A DNA stretch of 64,000 nucleotides from Schistocephalus solidus. Its lineage: Eukaryota > Platyhelminthes > Cestoda > Diphyllobothriidea > Diphyllobothriidae. The DNA is taken from assembly GCA_017591395.1 (NCBI GenBank), contig WEDG01005508.1:1-64000 (forward strand), read 5' to 3'. The notes under the pieces are model-generated. The model was not told the DNA's origin. It did not search any database and worked only from the letters and a program-made list of their open reading frames with translations. The position numbers and the translations under genes were made by a program. Shown piece by piece: positions 44,101 to 56,849 of this stretch; positions within the stretch are counted from its first letter, which is position 1; each line of letters opens with the position of its first letter.

Positions 44101-44335
44101 AATTAATACTTAGTTTTTTTGTCTGAGTAGGAACGCCACATGATAGCAAGATAGGATCCCTAGGTCAAGATCTTGTTCAAACTCTATAAGTACTGCAACG
44201 CCGCCAGAGCATTCGGTTTTTATTTGAAAACCAGCTCAAGGATTTTGGTGACGCTCTGCATGTCTGACACAGACTGCCTTTTGCGGTGTTTTCAACTGTA
44301 CCCGTAGGAATGAAGGGGTGAGGGAGGGGCTGCTT

Positions 44336-44532
44336 GTGCGTGCTCCCATTTCCGGTCTTCTTGACTCTGTCTTGACACCGGACTCAGGTGGGGGAGGAGG
44401 AGAGAGTGCGGTAGATGCAGCGCAAGGCTACTATCACTTAAAACTAATTCACGCGCAAGTCACCGTCCCTGCACAACCTAGTGTGGAGCATACGGTGGAC
44501 CTCGTCGAAATCGACGGTCGAACTGTCAACTC
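44336..44532 (+). repeat. Family B repeat, 5'-truncated copy
   Basis: It starts near CTCCCATTTCCGGTCTTC and runs to GACGGTCGAACTGTCAAC. All 3' landmarks are present. The first ~190 bp of the family are missing. Confidence 0.78.
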
Positions 44533-45903
44533 TAACTCGATAGAAAATTTTTAAATGGTCTGCCGATTATGCTTGTTGTTATCTCAGCACCCCTGTTAGG
44601 AGTGAGTGTTGTGCCATTGTTTTCCACATCCTGCAGACATGAGTATGCCATGACCTTGCTGGATACTCCGCCATAAATTAGGGCGTGGCAATGCCCTCGA
44701 TGGAGGTCTGCTATGGAGTCATTCAAACAGGCTTCGCTGACATTGTGCTAAAGGCGAAACGAGGGTCTGATTGGTTTATGGTGGGCGGTAGTCGGGCCAG
44801 GGGGAGACCGCGTGAGATTTTGTGACTATTGTCGTGCATTTGTACGGAAGGAGTTGGTTGGGCAATGGGCCGGGGGGACTTAGGTCACACCTCAGACGCC
44901 TCGTCATCACCAGTGGGCCCGAGGGGTTTGGAGACGTCATTGGTGAATGAGTGAGAGGGAAGGGGAACCGTGGCCCGTAATGGAATGACCCTTCTCGAGG
45001 CGAGACAGTGCACTTCTCACAATAGTAAATCTTATAAGCATGCAGTTTTTAAGCGTGGTTTGGAAGGGTGCCAGCTCACAAAGTAAGTCCATTGGCCTCC
45101 GGTTGGCTGGTCAAGCTACAGAAAATCCTTTCTATTAGGGTCCTTACGGAGCTCCAACTTAAGTGAAAACCGAGATCCTCCCCTTTTTAACGACTGGTTG
45201 GTATAAAGTCTAGGAATAAGATCGTGTGTAGCAGGCGTAGAGGGTAAATTTGGCTGCATTCACCTTAACCCCGGCTTTCCATTAGACCATATTGGGTGTA
45301 TGAACAATTCTTTTTCACAAATGCATGCACAAGTCATTATGACGCCAGCAAGAGAGTGATGAACAACACTTTATGCGATGGATGACCCATCACGTTGGGC
45401 AAAAGAAAATTGCCCCTATTGACACCATTGCTGGTAAGCAAATTCAACTTGGCCGCGAGGGCCTTAGCCCAACGGTAGTACTGCCTATCTGACAGAGCGT
45501 GCTAACTTCGCAGCCAGCCTTCCACAAAGCCTTTTGTCTTAATCCGAGACCCTTAGACGCGCCAGGTAGCCCACGGCTAGGAAAGCATGCACAGCTCGTC
45601 CTTTTTAGGAACCCCATTATCATAATCTCTGATGCCCAAGGCCATGCACAAAAAAGGCATGCCTGGTAGGATAGAAAGCTCATGTCAAGCGCAGTGTAAT
45701 TGAGGATCCGATCGTTTCTGTAGCTCTACCAGACTGAGACCCTCAGTGAGGTAATTGAGTGCCTCACACAATCGCAGATGTAATTGACAAAAGGCCTGCG
45801 AATATTGGCTGCATTTAAACGAGACTTAAATGAGCGAAAAAGAGAACATGTGCTTTATCGATCAGTTGAATACGGCTTGCTAACGACATAACCTTATCTA
45901 CCT
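44533..45903. other. Unrecognised sequence
   Basis: CCTTAGCCCAACGGTAG near 45460 looks like a tRNA A box, but no B box follows. No gene recognised. Confidence 0.45.
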
Positions 45904-46276
45904 ATGCCCCCTAAACGGACCGCGTGGTAGATGCACTGCACAAACAGGGGAGCCAAATCAGGGTACGGTAGATGTTCCTCATAGTTGGGATAATAAGTGC
46001 CGAGCATGGGGTGGTACGGGTGTCAAACATGGTCGCGCACCACCCACTGTTGCTATTTATGGTTATGGTGGGATATGATTCACCTGTGTCTGAATTCGCC
46101 TCCAGTCTTCTTGACCATATCATGACAGTGGGCACAGACAGTTAAGGGAAAAGAGAGCGTGTTAGATGCAGTGAAAGTCTAATATCACTAAAAACTAATT
46201 TGCGTACAATTTATCGTCCTTGCATCACCCTTCTGTGGAGCATATGGTGGGCATCGTCGGATTACGAAGGTCGAAC
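45904..46276 (+). repeat. Family B repeat, full-length copy
   Basis: It begins TGCCCCCTAAACGGACCGCG and ends near GGGCATCGTCGGATTACGA. Internal landmarks are GCCGAGCATGGGGTGG, CCAGTCTTCTTGACC, GTCTAATATCACTAAAAAC and CATATGGTGGGCATCG. Confidence 0.78.
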
Positions 46277-48214
46277 TAACCTTATATACCATCCTGCAGG
46301 GTTGCTCGGATAGAGTAGAACGCTGAGGGCGAAAATACATCTGGTTTTTTTTTAAGACATGTCTTCTTTCCACATCAATAACACCAGAATCTGTCATGCC
46401 TAGGTCTGGGGGACTTATCATTTCGAAAATATGGTGCGAAAGGTGGGCTGCAAGAAAACAGTTGCGTCAATTGCTGCTGATAACGTCTGATTTTGTAACA
46501 CGGAACCAAAGCTCCCGTGAAATACTGTGCTCGTGTCAAGCGGGGGAAGCTGAAAGTAGGCGACTTCGGAACAAATGCATCAGTCGATTGAACAGATCTA
46601 CTAGCACGGAAGACTGACTCAGAAGACCACTGGAATGTCAGAGCAAGCTTCAGGAAGATTTTACTGATCATGTTACACTCCAGGCACAAGTATTTTGAGG
46701 GAAATTAAGGTTCTTAACAAAAGATTCAACACTTTAAAATCGGTTAAGACTCTCTGCTGAATACCGATCAGTGAGGTGTAGACGAGTAACGTGCACGCAC
46801 ACCGTGATACATTTAGCCAAGCCGACTGTACGCATTAGTTCATATCAGCCTCGCACCTCACCACAATCACGGGGTTTATCGCTAGAAGGGCTGGCAACAG
46901 GATTGTCACTGACAAACCTTTTTCCCTAATTTGCCTCGAGGTAGCATCTCGTCCAGGCAGTGAAGTTACTTCCTTCAAAGTCGAAATGATGCGTGGAGAG
47001 CACGCCCAAGCAACAGTCAGCAGTTGAGGCCCTGTTCAAGTGAGGGTGGACGTAGAAACAATTACGGACCTCCAAACTTGCAGCATCGAGTAATGTGTTG
47101 GTCGAATTGAACGACCTTAGCCGCCCGTATTTATCCGGGTCACCACAAAAAAGACCAGTGGCACAACGCGCACGGTGGTCGGGAACACACAGAATTTTAT
47201 AAGAATTCGACATCGTTCGGTTGTCAGACCTCAGGGGGGCTTCGAGGGTAAGCGATGCAGGTAGCCAACAGCCCTTCAACGTGTCTTTGAAAAGACGGCA
47301 GGCTGCGTGAACGCACTCTCAATTTTAAACGCACGGTTCGTAGTAGAACAAAAAGAAATCGGTGGAATCCCAGTAGCCGGGTCCCGCAAAGATATTTAAA
47401 TCAAGCACGCCTGTCTTCTGGGAACCGTGGAAATATGGGTTGTATGGGAGGGGAATAAAGAGAGGGGAAAAGAGTGAAGAAAAAAGCAAAAAAAAACAAC
47501 AACAATCCGAAACGTAAACAACGCGGGTGTTCCATAACAATGTGCCCCCGGACAGCAAATAATTAGTCCAACACTCAAAATTCGGAACCTCTCTGATTGG
47601 TCAAAAGGTGATGCTTTTTGCGCATATGAAATATCTTGTTCGTCAATAGACAGTAAGTATACAGTGAATTCAGTATTTACATTCAAAATCTTAAAGGTTG
47701 ATGCTGGTCGGGAACTCTTAAACTTCCCTCACTACCTTGTTCTGGTGTCAACTAGGCTTGGCAATTCTTTTCGGTTAAGTCATGTGTGTAACAAGTCAAC
47801 GATTGTAGCAGAAGAGGCAGCAATTGTGGTCACAAGGTATAATTTATTTTCCGCAAATGGATATCTTCAGATCCTTAAAGTATTGTAACTCATGTCACCA
47901 AAAACCAGCTTCGCCGATGTTGTTAGGTACTTTGGGATCCAGCACGTGAGCTGGGAGTGATTGTTGTTGACTTTTTGTCACCAACCAGTCATATCCCTGA
48001 CCCACGCTATGAAGACCTGACATTTTTAACTCGCACTCATATTGTCAATGCATATTGCAACTAACCCAATTACCTACTACCTAACTCATCAGTCCACATC
48101 ATGTCTATTGCGACCTGAAGTATTTACTTCACTAGAAGTGACTTTCACGCATCAAATTACGGATAAGAACATGTCAGTCCTCAGTCCTCACAGATGATAG
48201 CGTAGCGACCGATA
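46277..48214. other. Unrecognised sequence
   Basis: No gene or repeat recognised. Confidence 0.5.
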
Positions 48215-48345
48215 ACTAATGATGCAGGAGCAATGCCGGTAAAAAAAACAAGGTGAAAGAGTAGCATCGCGGACTGATAATGACAGCTAAATCAGAAACG
48301 TTCAATCTACAATTTCCTATTTTTGATGGCCACAGTAGGCTACTG
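48215..48345 (+). mobile_element. Old HHR-SINE fragment
   Basis: CGGACTGATAATGACAGCTAAATCAG then AAACGTTCAAT resembles the family's hammerhead segment, as in the old copy at 10326. The core reads CUGAUAA. The tRNA head is not recognisable. Confidence 0.4.
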
Positions 48346-49069
48346 ATTGACCGACGCCCTAGTTCCGGAGCTTCTCACTCGTAACCATTTTTAAACTATT
48401 TTTTTCGATGACGAAGTAAGCAATAAGACAAGCAGATTTTTCAGGGTCAGCTTGTAGGATCGTTTGTCTTCTTGGCGATCAGTGGCTGGTGTGATAGCAA
48501 AATACAGTTTAAGATGATCTGCCATGAGTTTATTTCTTGAAACGTGTGTTTTACATGGCGCTAGAGCGTCCGACCTACTTAGCACTCACTCTAACCGGAG
48601 TCCTTTTGATAAATCCTTTATTCCGTTCCGCCTGGAAGATTAACACTGCAGAAGAAACTCCACCAAATCCATAAAATTTGAATTGTTTTGTGAATGTAAG
48701 CCAGAAACCTATAGGTGCTCGTGTACAAGCATAATCAATAATGTGTTCCGTAATTCTCTAAACTGGGAACTTTTCCTCTCACATCAGTGAAACCCAAAAA
48801 ATAAGTATTTTTTGTAAGGCCTTTATCAATAGCACGGGCTCATTAATAGCCTTCATGGAAGACAATGGGCCCTATGAAAGACAATAAAAATAAAATGCTA
48901 CATAATAGTCCACTTGAACTTTACTGAGACTGTCACAAAATGAAGATGCTCTTAAATAGAAGCAGAACATGCCAGATTGGGCGCGGATTGATGCCAAAGA
49001 CATCCACAGTGCAATCCCAATGAACAATGTTATATACTTCAAAGTACATAGACAAACATAGTAGATGTG

Positions 49070-50015
49070 CCATTTCATGAAATTTCAACTGAAATTCTAA
49101 AATTCGTTTGCGATTCGAAAAAAATAATTTTTGATTAAGGTTGGAATATTCATTATTGTGCAGCCTATTCTCGGGGCATTGCAGTCACTTTAGAATGTCA
49201 GCTTTTGAATAAGCTTTTTTCTAATTACCTGGAAAAACCAAACTATGGAAAAGTGATTACTTCGGTAGCATACATTTTCTCCTTTTCCCCTCTTATAGTA
49301 AAACATGCACCAAATTATTCTTTCCCGTGCTCATTTGATAGCAAAGTAAGTCTTCCCTAAAATTTGTACTTGAAGTGTATACTTCGGTTGTAATAAATTT
49401 TGCACTTGTCGAATAATTTTAGCCCGATCTACCCTTACACTTCCATTGAGGGTTGCCAACCTACATGCTGCATGCATTTCATCTAAGGAAAATCACACAT
49501 TTCTGTAGGTAAGAGGAAGATGTGATATAATCCTGCTAAAAATTTTGCTTTGGATGTGAACCATGGAGTAATCTTCATAAGCAACATGAAAAAACGGGTA
49601 GATACGATGCATTATGAAGGGACATATAATGGTTTTATAAATACCATAGTAAGAAACCTGTTTATAACAGCAAGATATTATTTCCTCTTGGATGAATTTT
49701 AAAGACGTAATTTGCCCCAAATGCGCATAGGCAAGAATAATTTTTGTGCAGGTTTTCAAGAAAATATATTTGCATTTATAAGGGTATCGAAAAGCAATCA
49801 TAAAAATGCATACTACTTAAGTAGTTAATTTTGCAATGTGGTTTGGCAGGCTACCGAAAAGAAACTCGTTAAAATGCTGTCATCCTGACTTGACAGAAAT
49901 ATTGTAGGACTAGGCTGCACAAGAATGAATATTCCAATCGTAATTAAGTATTTTTTGAATCAAAAAAAAAAAAACATTTCAGAATTTCGGTTGACATTCG
50001 AAGAGGTATCAAATC
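49070..50015. mobile_element. Foldback element, copy 3
   Basis: The left arm has GGAATATTCATTATTGTGCAG (about 49143) and AGAATGTCAGCTTTTGAAT. The right arm has GCTGTCATCCTGACTTGACA (about 49877) and AGGCTGCACAAGAATGAATA. Arms reach about 200-270 bp. Ends carry AATTTCAACTGAAATTCTAAAA on the left and the mirrored TTTCAGAATTTCGGTTGAC on the right. The centre is AT-rich without an ORF of interest. Confidence 0.68.
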
Positions 50016-50487
50016 GCCTGTAAGTGTCAGCATTTTTTTCATTTCAGCATTTCCTGCAGGTTAATTTGGCAAAAATGCGTGCGGAAAGGCAGACAGTGCT
50101 GCTGCAAACTAGAAGACAGTCTAAGAGTCATTTTTCTTTGAACGCTGCTATCCGCCAACTCAGATCGATCTTAAATTGACGTCAAACTAAGTCGGAGCTC
50201 ATGACTGTAAAACACCCAGATATTGTAGGGAATGTTTTTGTTGTACCGGAACGTCTATAAACGACGAGAAGATTGGAGAGTTTATGCCAGAATAACCGCT
50301 CCCTCCGGCAAAGCGATATGTCCGATATCCATTTTGCGCTTTGACCCCGATTGCCGCTCGCATAGTAGAGTCAACAGCTTAGGAGACGACAGAGTCCCGC
50401 ACACGCCAGACGGAATACTGTTCGGTAGATACTTCAGACGGAAAAATTGCAACGCGCCTGGTCAAAAAGCTCTTATCAAACATCATT
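50016..50487. other. Unrecognised sequence
   Basis: No gene or repeat recognised. Confidence 0.5.
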
Positions 50488-50885
50488 TCGACTGTCGATT
50501 TCGACGAGGTCCACCGTGTGTACCGTACCAAGGTGAGCACAGGGACGGTGGCTTGCGCTTGAATTAAATTAAAGTGATAGTAGACTTGAGCTGCATCTAC
50601 CAAATTCTCCCTTCCCCCACCTGGGCCCTAGGTTATAACAGAGTCAAGAAGACCGGAGATGGGAGAGGGCGCAGGTGGCTGGCGCGGCCGTAGCCGCCCT
50701 TAAACGTGTACCACACCTGGCTCGGATCTTACGAAGTGGGAGTGCCATAGGGGCCGCATTAAGGAAGAACCACTGCAGCCTGCTTCTCAGTCTACCACTC
50801 CACACAAGCACACACTGGACGGACTGCAAGATCCGAGTTATCTCGTCAGTTGGCAACCTTCCAAGCAACGGCTTTTAGTGCACAA
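50488..50885 (-). repeat. Family B 3' end joined to the second module
   Basis: It has the same junction as at 25.74 kb: GACTGTCGATTTCGACGAGG, GGGACGGTGGCTTGCG, CCACCTGGGCCC and AAGAAGACCGGAGATGGGAG. GGCTCGGATCT, CAGTTGGCAACCTTCCAAGC and GGCTTTTAGTGCAC follow. Confidence 0.75.
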
Positions 50886-51339
50886 GACATCTCGTAATGA
50901 CAGAGGGTGAGAAGGAGGGTACAGATTTCATATGCCACACCAAAAATTAAACTTACACACTAACATAGGCGTGCACTGTCAGGTAAGCAAGCAGGGAATT
51001 GGGTCTAGGTTGTAGAAGGTTGGTCCGGCAGGTAAAGAGGTCAAGTTATTGTGAACCAACACGAAGTTAGGGAGAGGAGAACATAAAAACGGGATCGGAA
51101 AGGTTAATGACATGGTTGGTGGTGGTAGTGGTTACTTGGCGAACTAAGAGGCTCACCGGTTGTCCTTTTCATAGCTTTGTAAGAGTGGATCGATCAAATA
51201 ATTCTATTCAGGTGTCTTATTAAGAAATCAGTGCAGTCAGTGATATGGAAGGTGTGATGAGCTGCCGACTAAAGATGTACATGCCTGCCGAACATCCATC
51301 AAAGGGCCGAGACAGCGAACAACAAAAAATTCGAAGCCG

Positions 51340-51797
51340 ACACGACAGTTTTACCGTCGTAGTCTGACGATGTCCACCGTATGCTCCATGGGAAAGTGGA
51401 GCAGGGACGGTGACTTGCGATTGCTTTAGTTTAAAGAGATAGTAGACTTGCGCTGCATCTACCGCACTCTCTCCTCCTCCCCCACCTGAGCCCGGTGTCA
51501 AGACAGAGTCAAGAAGACTGGAGGCAGGAGAGGACGCAGGTGGCTGGCGCGGCCGGGTCCCCTAAGTCCTAGCCGCCCCTAGGCGTGCCACCACACCTCC
51601 CATGTTCGGCATTTGTTAGCGGAGCGCAACCCGAATAACGCCTGCGGTGCCCTAATGTAGCCCCCGTGTTGGTCCAACGCATCTACCACGTGGCCCGTTT
51701 AGGGGGCACAAGGGGCACACGACAGTTCGACCATCGTAGACCGACGATGTACACCTTATGCTCCATGGGAAAATGGAGCAGGGACGGTGACTTGCAC
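51340..51797 (-). repeat. Family B, full-length copy followed by a second partial copy
   Basis: On the minus strand one copy runs from GTGCCCCCTAAACGGGCC (about 51708) to ACGACGGTAAAACTGTCG (about 51345). A second 3' end (51715-51797) is fused directly 5' of it in tandem. Confidence 0.78.
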
Positions 51798-51840
51798 ACA
51801 CACATACACACACACTTCCGCTTCCGTTCGGTTATCTGCA

Positions 51841-51915
51841 GTTGTTTTGACAATGGTGAGTCGACCAAGCTCTCCGAAACGTCAACATACGAATAAAATT
51901 GTTCCGGAGAGCTCA
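51841..51915 (+). other. PLE terminus relic with hammerhead-like core
   Basis: UUGACAA, hairpin GGUGAG-UCGACCAA-GCUCUCC, GAAA, CGUC, AAC, then AATAAAATTGTTCCGG. The order matches the PLE hammerheads at 19.9 and 20.7 kb. The first block departs from CUGANGA at two positions. A GGAGAGCTC block after it repeats part of stem II. Confidence 0.45.
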
Positions 51916-52889
51916 CCTTATTTTTCAAAAAAAGATATACATGTTTGGTAATATCTCTTATTGCATAGAGGTTTCCAACGGTCACAGAACGCAGGTTATG
52001 GCCAAATTATCCAGGGCCTTTAATTTTGACGATGCACCGCCGGCAAGTAATTCATGTACCAACCTTTGGCTAAGTATCACTGTCTTAATGGCAATTGATT
52101 AGTCACGTAACTGTGGCAGTACGAACTAACGCCGAGGAGAGGGTGTATGCGTTCACACATTGCTATGTTAGGTTTTGGCAAGATTACCTATTCACTGTCA
52201 AATCTTCGCCAGTAATCGAATCAGAAGAAATAGAAAGGGTCCAAGACCGGTTGTGGCCTAGGACCGTGGTGTCATTTTTCCCCAGTACAGATGAATAGAC
52301 GGTTTCCATCGACCGTAGTTTTATAGAAATAGCAGCAGAGCAGCTGACGCGTGAGTCACTAGATATCATTGTTGCTATTAATAAAGTCACTTTGTGATTG
52401 ATTATTACTGACCGAAGGTTGTTTATAAATATGGAGTGTTCGAAACCGGTCCACAGCTAAATAAAACAGCAGTGTTCCTCATTGGACGCTCAAAACGTAT
52501 TATAATATACCTGTTAGGAGCATTCCCCGCGCCTTCCCTGCGCAAAACTAATTAGGGAAAAAACGAAGGAATTTGGCCTTGATCTATGCAAAGCAATTGC
52601 GGTCTTTCTAAGCAAGGAACTAGTTTAGGGTGGTTTTACTGGCGAAGTAGTGGTGACTAGGCTATATTTTTAGACAGGCCTAGAATAAATCAGATGTGGT
52701 CGTAGGGAAAGGGGGTGGGCAGGACTTCATATGAGACCATACTTCTCACATAAAGGTCATCAAAACTACTCGAAGATTTGTATGGCCATTAAATTTTGGA
52801 AGCCAGCTGTACGCAAAGTAAACCATAAAAAAACAATGCGGTTCTTGATTGCAGATGCATTTACTAACGCTCAAAGTTGGGCTCCGGTA
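51916..52889. other. Unrecognised sequence
   Basis: No gene or repeat recognised. Confidence 0.5.
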
Positions 52890-54250
52890 CGGTGTTTGAC
52901 AAAGCCCAACAGCCCGTCTACGCGTGTCACAAAGGTCTTGAACCCCACAACATGCACCAAACTTTAATGAAGGGCAGTTGGGATCTCGCACGAGTGATAA
53001 CGGCATAAAGGTCACACAGAGGAAGCATTGCATCCTGACTCTCAGTTCTAAGAGAGACTGATTTATCCCCTCAGTTGGCAACCTGCCAAGCCAGGGCCTT
53101 AAGCGCACTGTGGTAGATTCAGACCTGTCAGGTGTACCATAGAGGCTTTCTGAAGGGATGGATTCTCCAGTGTCGCACCTTCTCTCTCTCTCTCTCTCTC
53201 TTTCGCACAAATCTGCTGTCCATGCTTGATAACCGGCTGGTGATGCGATTGGGCGCAGTGGCTGACTCGACATAATGACTACGTCTTCCACATGCCTGTA
53301 TGGGAGTCAGACGGCGATGGCTCCTCCATATCCCCTGATTTAGTGAATCCTGGTGTGTGCGTTATGGGGGCCAAGTCGTGCTGTGACGCGCGAAGATGGG
53401 TACGCCGACCCGTCAGACAATGCACCCACGCCCACATCAGACAACTGACTGGCTCGGACGGTGGTTTGATTGTGGGGGTGGGGGAGAGAGCGAAGTCAAC
53501 AGCTCAGCGCATTTTCCCTCACTATAAACAATCTGACGCGTTTGAAACTATCACGGTGCGCTGAAAGCTGTGGCTTGGAAGGTTGCCAACTGACGGGATA
53601 ACTCGGACAGAGTGGTCAGCCCAATGTGTGTTTTGTGTGGAGTGGCTGACTGGCGGACTGAGAGTCAAGCTGCAATGGCTCCTTCTTAATGCGGCCTTTA
53701 TGGCACTCCCACTCCATGGGATCCGAGTCAGGTGCGGTGGTACACTCAGGGGTGGCTCCGGCCACGCCAGCCACCTGCGCCCTCTCCTATCTCCGGTCTT
53801 CTTGATTCTGTCTTTATACCGGGCTCAGCTGGGGAGGAGGAGAGAGTGCGGTAGCTGCAGCGCAAGGCTTCTATCACTTAAAACTAATTCACGCGCAAGT
53901 CACCGTCCCTGCACCACCTGGTTTGGAGCATACGATGGACCTCATCGAAATCAACGGTCGAACTGTCGTATGGCAGTAGCGACAGTACGATCGTGGATTC
54001 CAACGAGGTCGACCATGTGCCCCACAAAATGGCAGGAGCAGGGACGGTGACTTGCGCGTGAATAATGAAATTAGACTTGCGCAGCATCTATTACACTTTC
54101 TCCTCCATCACCTACCTGGGCCAAGTGTCAAGATAGAACCAAGAAGACCGGATGCGGGATCAGGCACATGTAGTGGACGCGGCGTGAGCTTGTGCCTAGG
54201 CATGCCCCAACCCTCCATGTGTGGCATTTTATGGGTGCACAGTAGTGAAT
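52890..54250. repeat. Composite family B block, opposite orientation to 25.7-27.2 kb
   Basis: Contains scraps at 52890-53110, a (TC)n run at 53183-53201 and the second module on the + strand (53290-53830): CCTGGTGTGTGCGTTATGG, GAAACTATCACGGTGCGC and GCTCCTTCTTAATGCGGCC. A family B 3' half follows (53830-53965). A reversed family B piece occupies 53985-54235. It mirrors the block at 25.74-27.24 kb closely. Confidence 0.72.
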
Positions 54251-54599
54251 AGTAATTTAACTACTTCATTATACATTGCCGCCCCCAGAAAAAGAACATG
54301 CTGCTCCTCTGTTTAAATAGCCCAAAAAGAGGGTCACGTGTGTACATGGTATTCATCAATCGTTTTGTGCTGAGTTTCACAGAGTCCCTTACTGTTGTCG
54401 TAAGTGAGTGGTGCATGCGCTAGACATAGAGTCCCTCCTCCCTCCCCCCAAACCCCCTCAACCCCGGGCTCGGACAGGCCACGGATCCATGGAAAGAGGA
54501 CCAGTAATACTGATCTTGAGTGGTCCTGCCTCATGGCAACTCAGCACACTCCTTAGCATAATAACTCCGCTACATGCCACCTTGAGAAGAAATAGACGT
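54251..54599. other. Unrecognised sequence
   Basis: No gene or repeat recognised. Confidence 0.5.
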
Positions 54600-54950
54600 G
54601 ATCCCTGAAACAAGGACTTTTTTGCCTGACGTTTCGGTAGTTGCAGGATGCCAACCTCGCGTCAATATTCGAAAACGGCTGATGAAATTCCAACAAGTAA
54701 CAACTCGAATGCCGGCAATCGAAAAATTGTCGCACCAGATGGAAAAACATTCTGGACGAAGGGGAAGCCGTTAGCTGACATAAATACGTGGTAGCATAGC
54801 GACTGCATCGTATAGATACTGCAAATCTCCGTGCATGAAGTACCCGTATCTGATGAGGTCTCTGATGATGGGTTCAAGCAGGAATTCAAAACGTCGGGAG
54901 AATAAAGTTCTTGTCCCAGCGATCGCGTCCACTTATTCTCCGTTGTAGTC
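54600..54950. other. Paired, inward-bracketing PLE termini with hammerhead-like cores
   Basis: A minus-strand motif (54620-54672: degenerate core, GGUUG...CAACUACC, GAAA, CGUC, AGGC) is followed by a + strand motif at 54857-54903. The latter reads CUGAUGA, GGGUUC...GAAUUC, AAAA, CGUC, GGGAG. Each is followed outward by the PLE-terminus string (CAAAAAAGTCCTTGTTTCAG; AATAAAGTTCTTGTCCCAGC). About 180 bp of unrecognised sequence lies between. No RT or endonuclease remains. It has the same layout as the hammerheads around PLE-5. Confidence 0.5.
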
Positions 54951-55744
54951 TGGAAGGCTGCCAACTGAAGAGGTAACACGCGTCCTCTTTGGGAGGACGG
55001 CTAGACTGCACTAGCGCCTCTTTGATACTGTAGGCGATCATACCACATGTTTAGTTCAACTTAACGATACTTCCGTGAACAGACAATATAAGTGGAAAAT
55101 TTCAAAAATGTTATCTATGTCGTATAGGTTCATAGCCACAAAATGCTGAAACCATCTTCTTTGGCGGTCGATTAAGCATAACGAAAACAGCCTACTGTCC
55201 GTTGCCATTTCAGTGACGCTTTAGGTTAGTCCCACGGTGGATTGCCAAGGGGTTAGAACTGTTTGCCCTAAAAATACCTGTAAACTATACTTCAACGTCT
55301 TGGCGGGGTTAAATTAAAAATATCAAGGGCAAGAATAGAGGGAGTAAGAGATTGACGCGCAGGTGACAGGACACAGAATGCTCGGACGGGAGGTGTCTTT
55401 AACAGATGGGAGAGAAAGTATAAATTACAAGCCACAATATCAACGAGCATTAGAGAGAGAGAGAGGTGGGGTGGTCGGTGAGGGGCAGTAGGGTAGAAGA
55501 GGACTAAAAAGATGTCCATACATGCGCAATTTTTGGAAGAGCAATCTTCTGGTTAAGGATTGAAAAACATAGATGAAGAGCTAGAGAAGAATCTGAGGAA
55601 ATAAATCTACAAAGGATAAGTTAAACAAGAGTTCAGGAGTAAACAAAACGCAATTTCAATAATAATAAAAACTGGAGCTTACCGAAAGCAGCTGACCCGT
55701 GACGACCGAGTCCATGTCTAAACCTACAAATGGTAAGTTAGGTG
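54951..55744. other. Downstream flank of the LIM gene; nothing recognised
   Basis: No further LIM or villin-headpiece exon could be recognised on the minus strand here. A (GA)n run lies at 55451-55467. Confidence 0.45.
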
Positions 55745-56156
55745 CTATGCAGCCCAAAAATGCAAGTTACTTGCGTCGGTAGTACTGCGCTCGGGGACAG
55801 CATTTTTAGAGCTCTGTGAGGCTGCCAAGGTGGGGCTGGTGGTGGAATGGCGGAGGGATGACTTTAAGGTCTTGGTCTTAGCGGTGCCATTGGTTTTCTC
55901 GGTTGGCAATCGTTGGGCCCCGTCAACACTGTCGACTGCAGAGGAGGCCGACAAAACCACGGCCTGACTGACGCCAGTGAGGTTGCCATCACTCCTGGCG
56001 TCAGTTGCTGGGTTGGGTGAAACGAGTTGGTCGGCGAATGAAAGTCGATGCTTCGGGGCTGGACGCTGTGTCTCTAGGGTCCATGCGCTAGAGCAGGCAG
56101 CGCACAAAAACTGCTCCTTCCACACAGTTACCTGATCACCCGGTTGAAATGGTGCT
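55745..56156 (-). CDS. LIM-domain protein (abLIM/UNC-115-like), exon C, end of LIM domain 2
   Basis: The acceptor TTTTTCGTTGCAG ends at 56157. The exon opens A-GCA-CCA and completes the codon GC|A left by exon B. It encodes APFQPGDQVTV and FLCAAC, the last zinc-ligand pair (CxxC) of a LIM domain. This matches the abLIM pattern of a Pro-Phe-x-x-Gly-Asp turn before the closing cysteines. A ~110-residue Ser/Thr-rich, low-complexity tail follows to a TAG at 55747-55745. The exon may instead end at a GTAACT donor (55770-55765) and continue elsewhere. No third LIM or headpiece was found. LIM domains bind protein partners, and in abLIM they sit N-terminal to an actin-binding part. Confidence 0.72.
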
Positions 56157-56849
56157 CTGCAACGAAAAACAGAAATTATAATGCACAGGTATGTTGCTAA
56201 AGGTGCAACAGGCAAGGCGTAGACAGCTGTTTCACGGTTGTTACCGATCATCAGTACGTCAGATTCCTTGTGCAGTATGATCAAGTACTATTGTTTATAG
56301 TTGCACGTCAGCATATGAGCAACTCCTTTCAGCCTCGGCTGGTTCTTCCGATAGAAACCCCCACCACCCCTAGCATGCGAGCCTCCGGCTCAGTGACTGA
56401 ATTTTCAGTTAATGTTCTGTTGTCAAGCGGCCGAAGCATGAAGGCCTGTCAGTTTAATCAGTCCGTTGTAAAGGCAATAACGGCCAGTACAAGAGACGAT
56501 TGTTCTGCCGCCTCGTGCTTCTACCACCGCAACATGCCTTGTAGACACTATGTGCTGATTAAAAAGTGTGCCTTGTTCGTCCGTCGACCAGAAAAAACCC
56601 ACTTAACTAGTATTTGAACTGTTGGCTTCTCGCGGTTTTGTCTCCGGGACGCTGCAATCAAAAAAGTGTTTTTATGAATATGACTCGTGGGGATGTTAGG
56701 AGACAGAGCTGCTGAAAACTGAATTTTAAGGGGACACAATCCGTAGGCCAAAGTTTGGTAAGGATTACTTAGATGGGCCTCTAAACTGGAACGTCGACCC
56801 GAGTTATAAATGTGGTCCTGGACATGATTTCAGGAAGGGCAAATATTTC

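Noticed and set aside
45444..45570. tRNA-like CCTTAGCCCAACGGTAG
   Set aside because: There is an A-box-like start, but no B box or foldable arms follow.
54841..54856. First CTGATGA at 54850 as a separate hammerhead
   Set aside because: No stem II or GAAA follows it in register. The second CTGATGA at 54862 fits the motif order.
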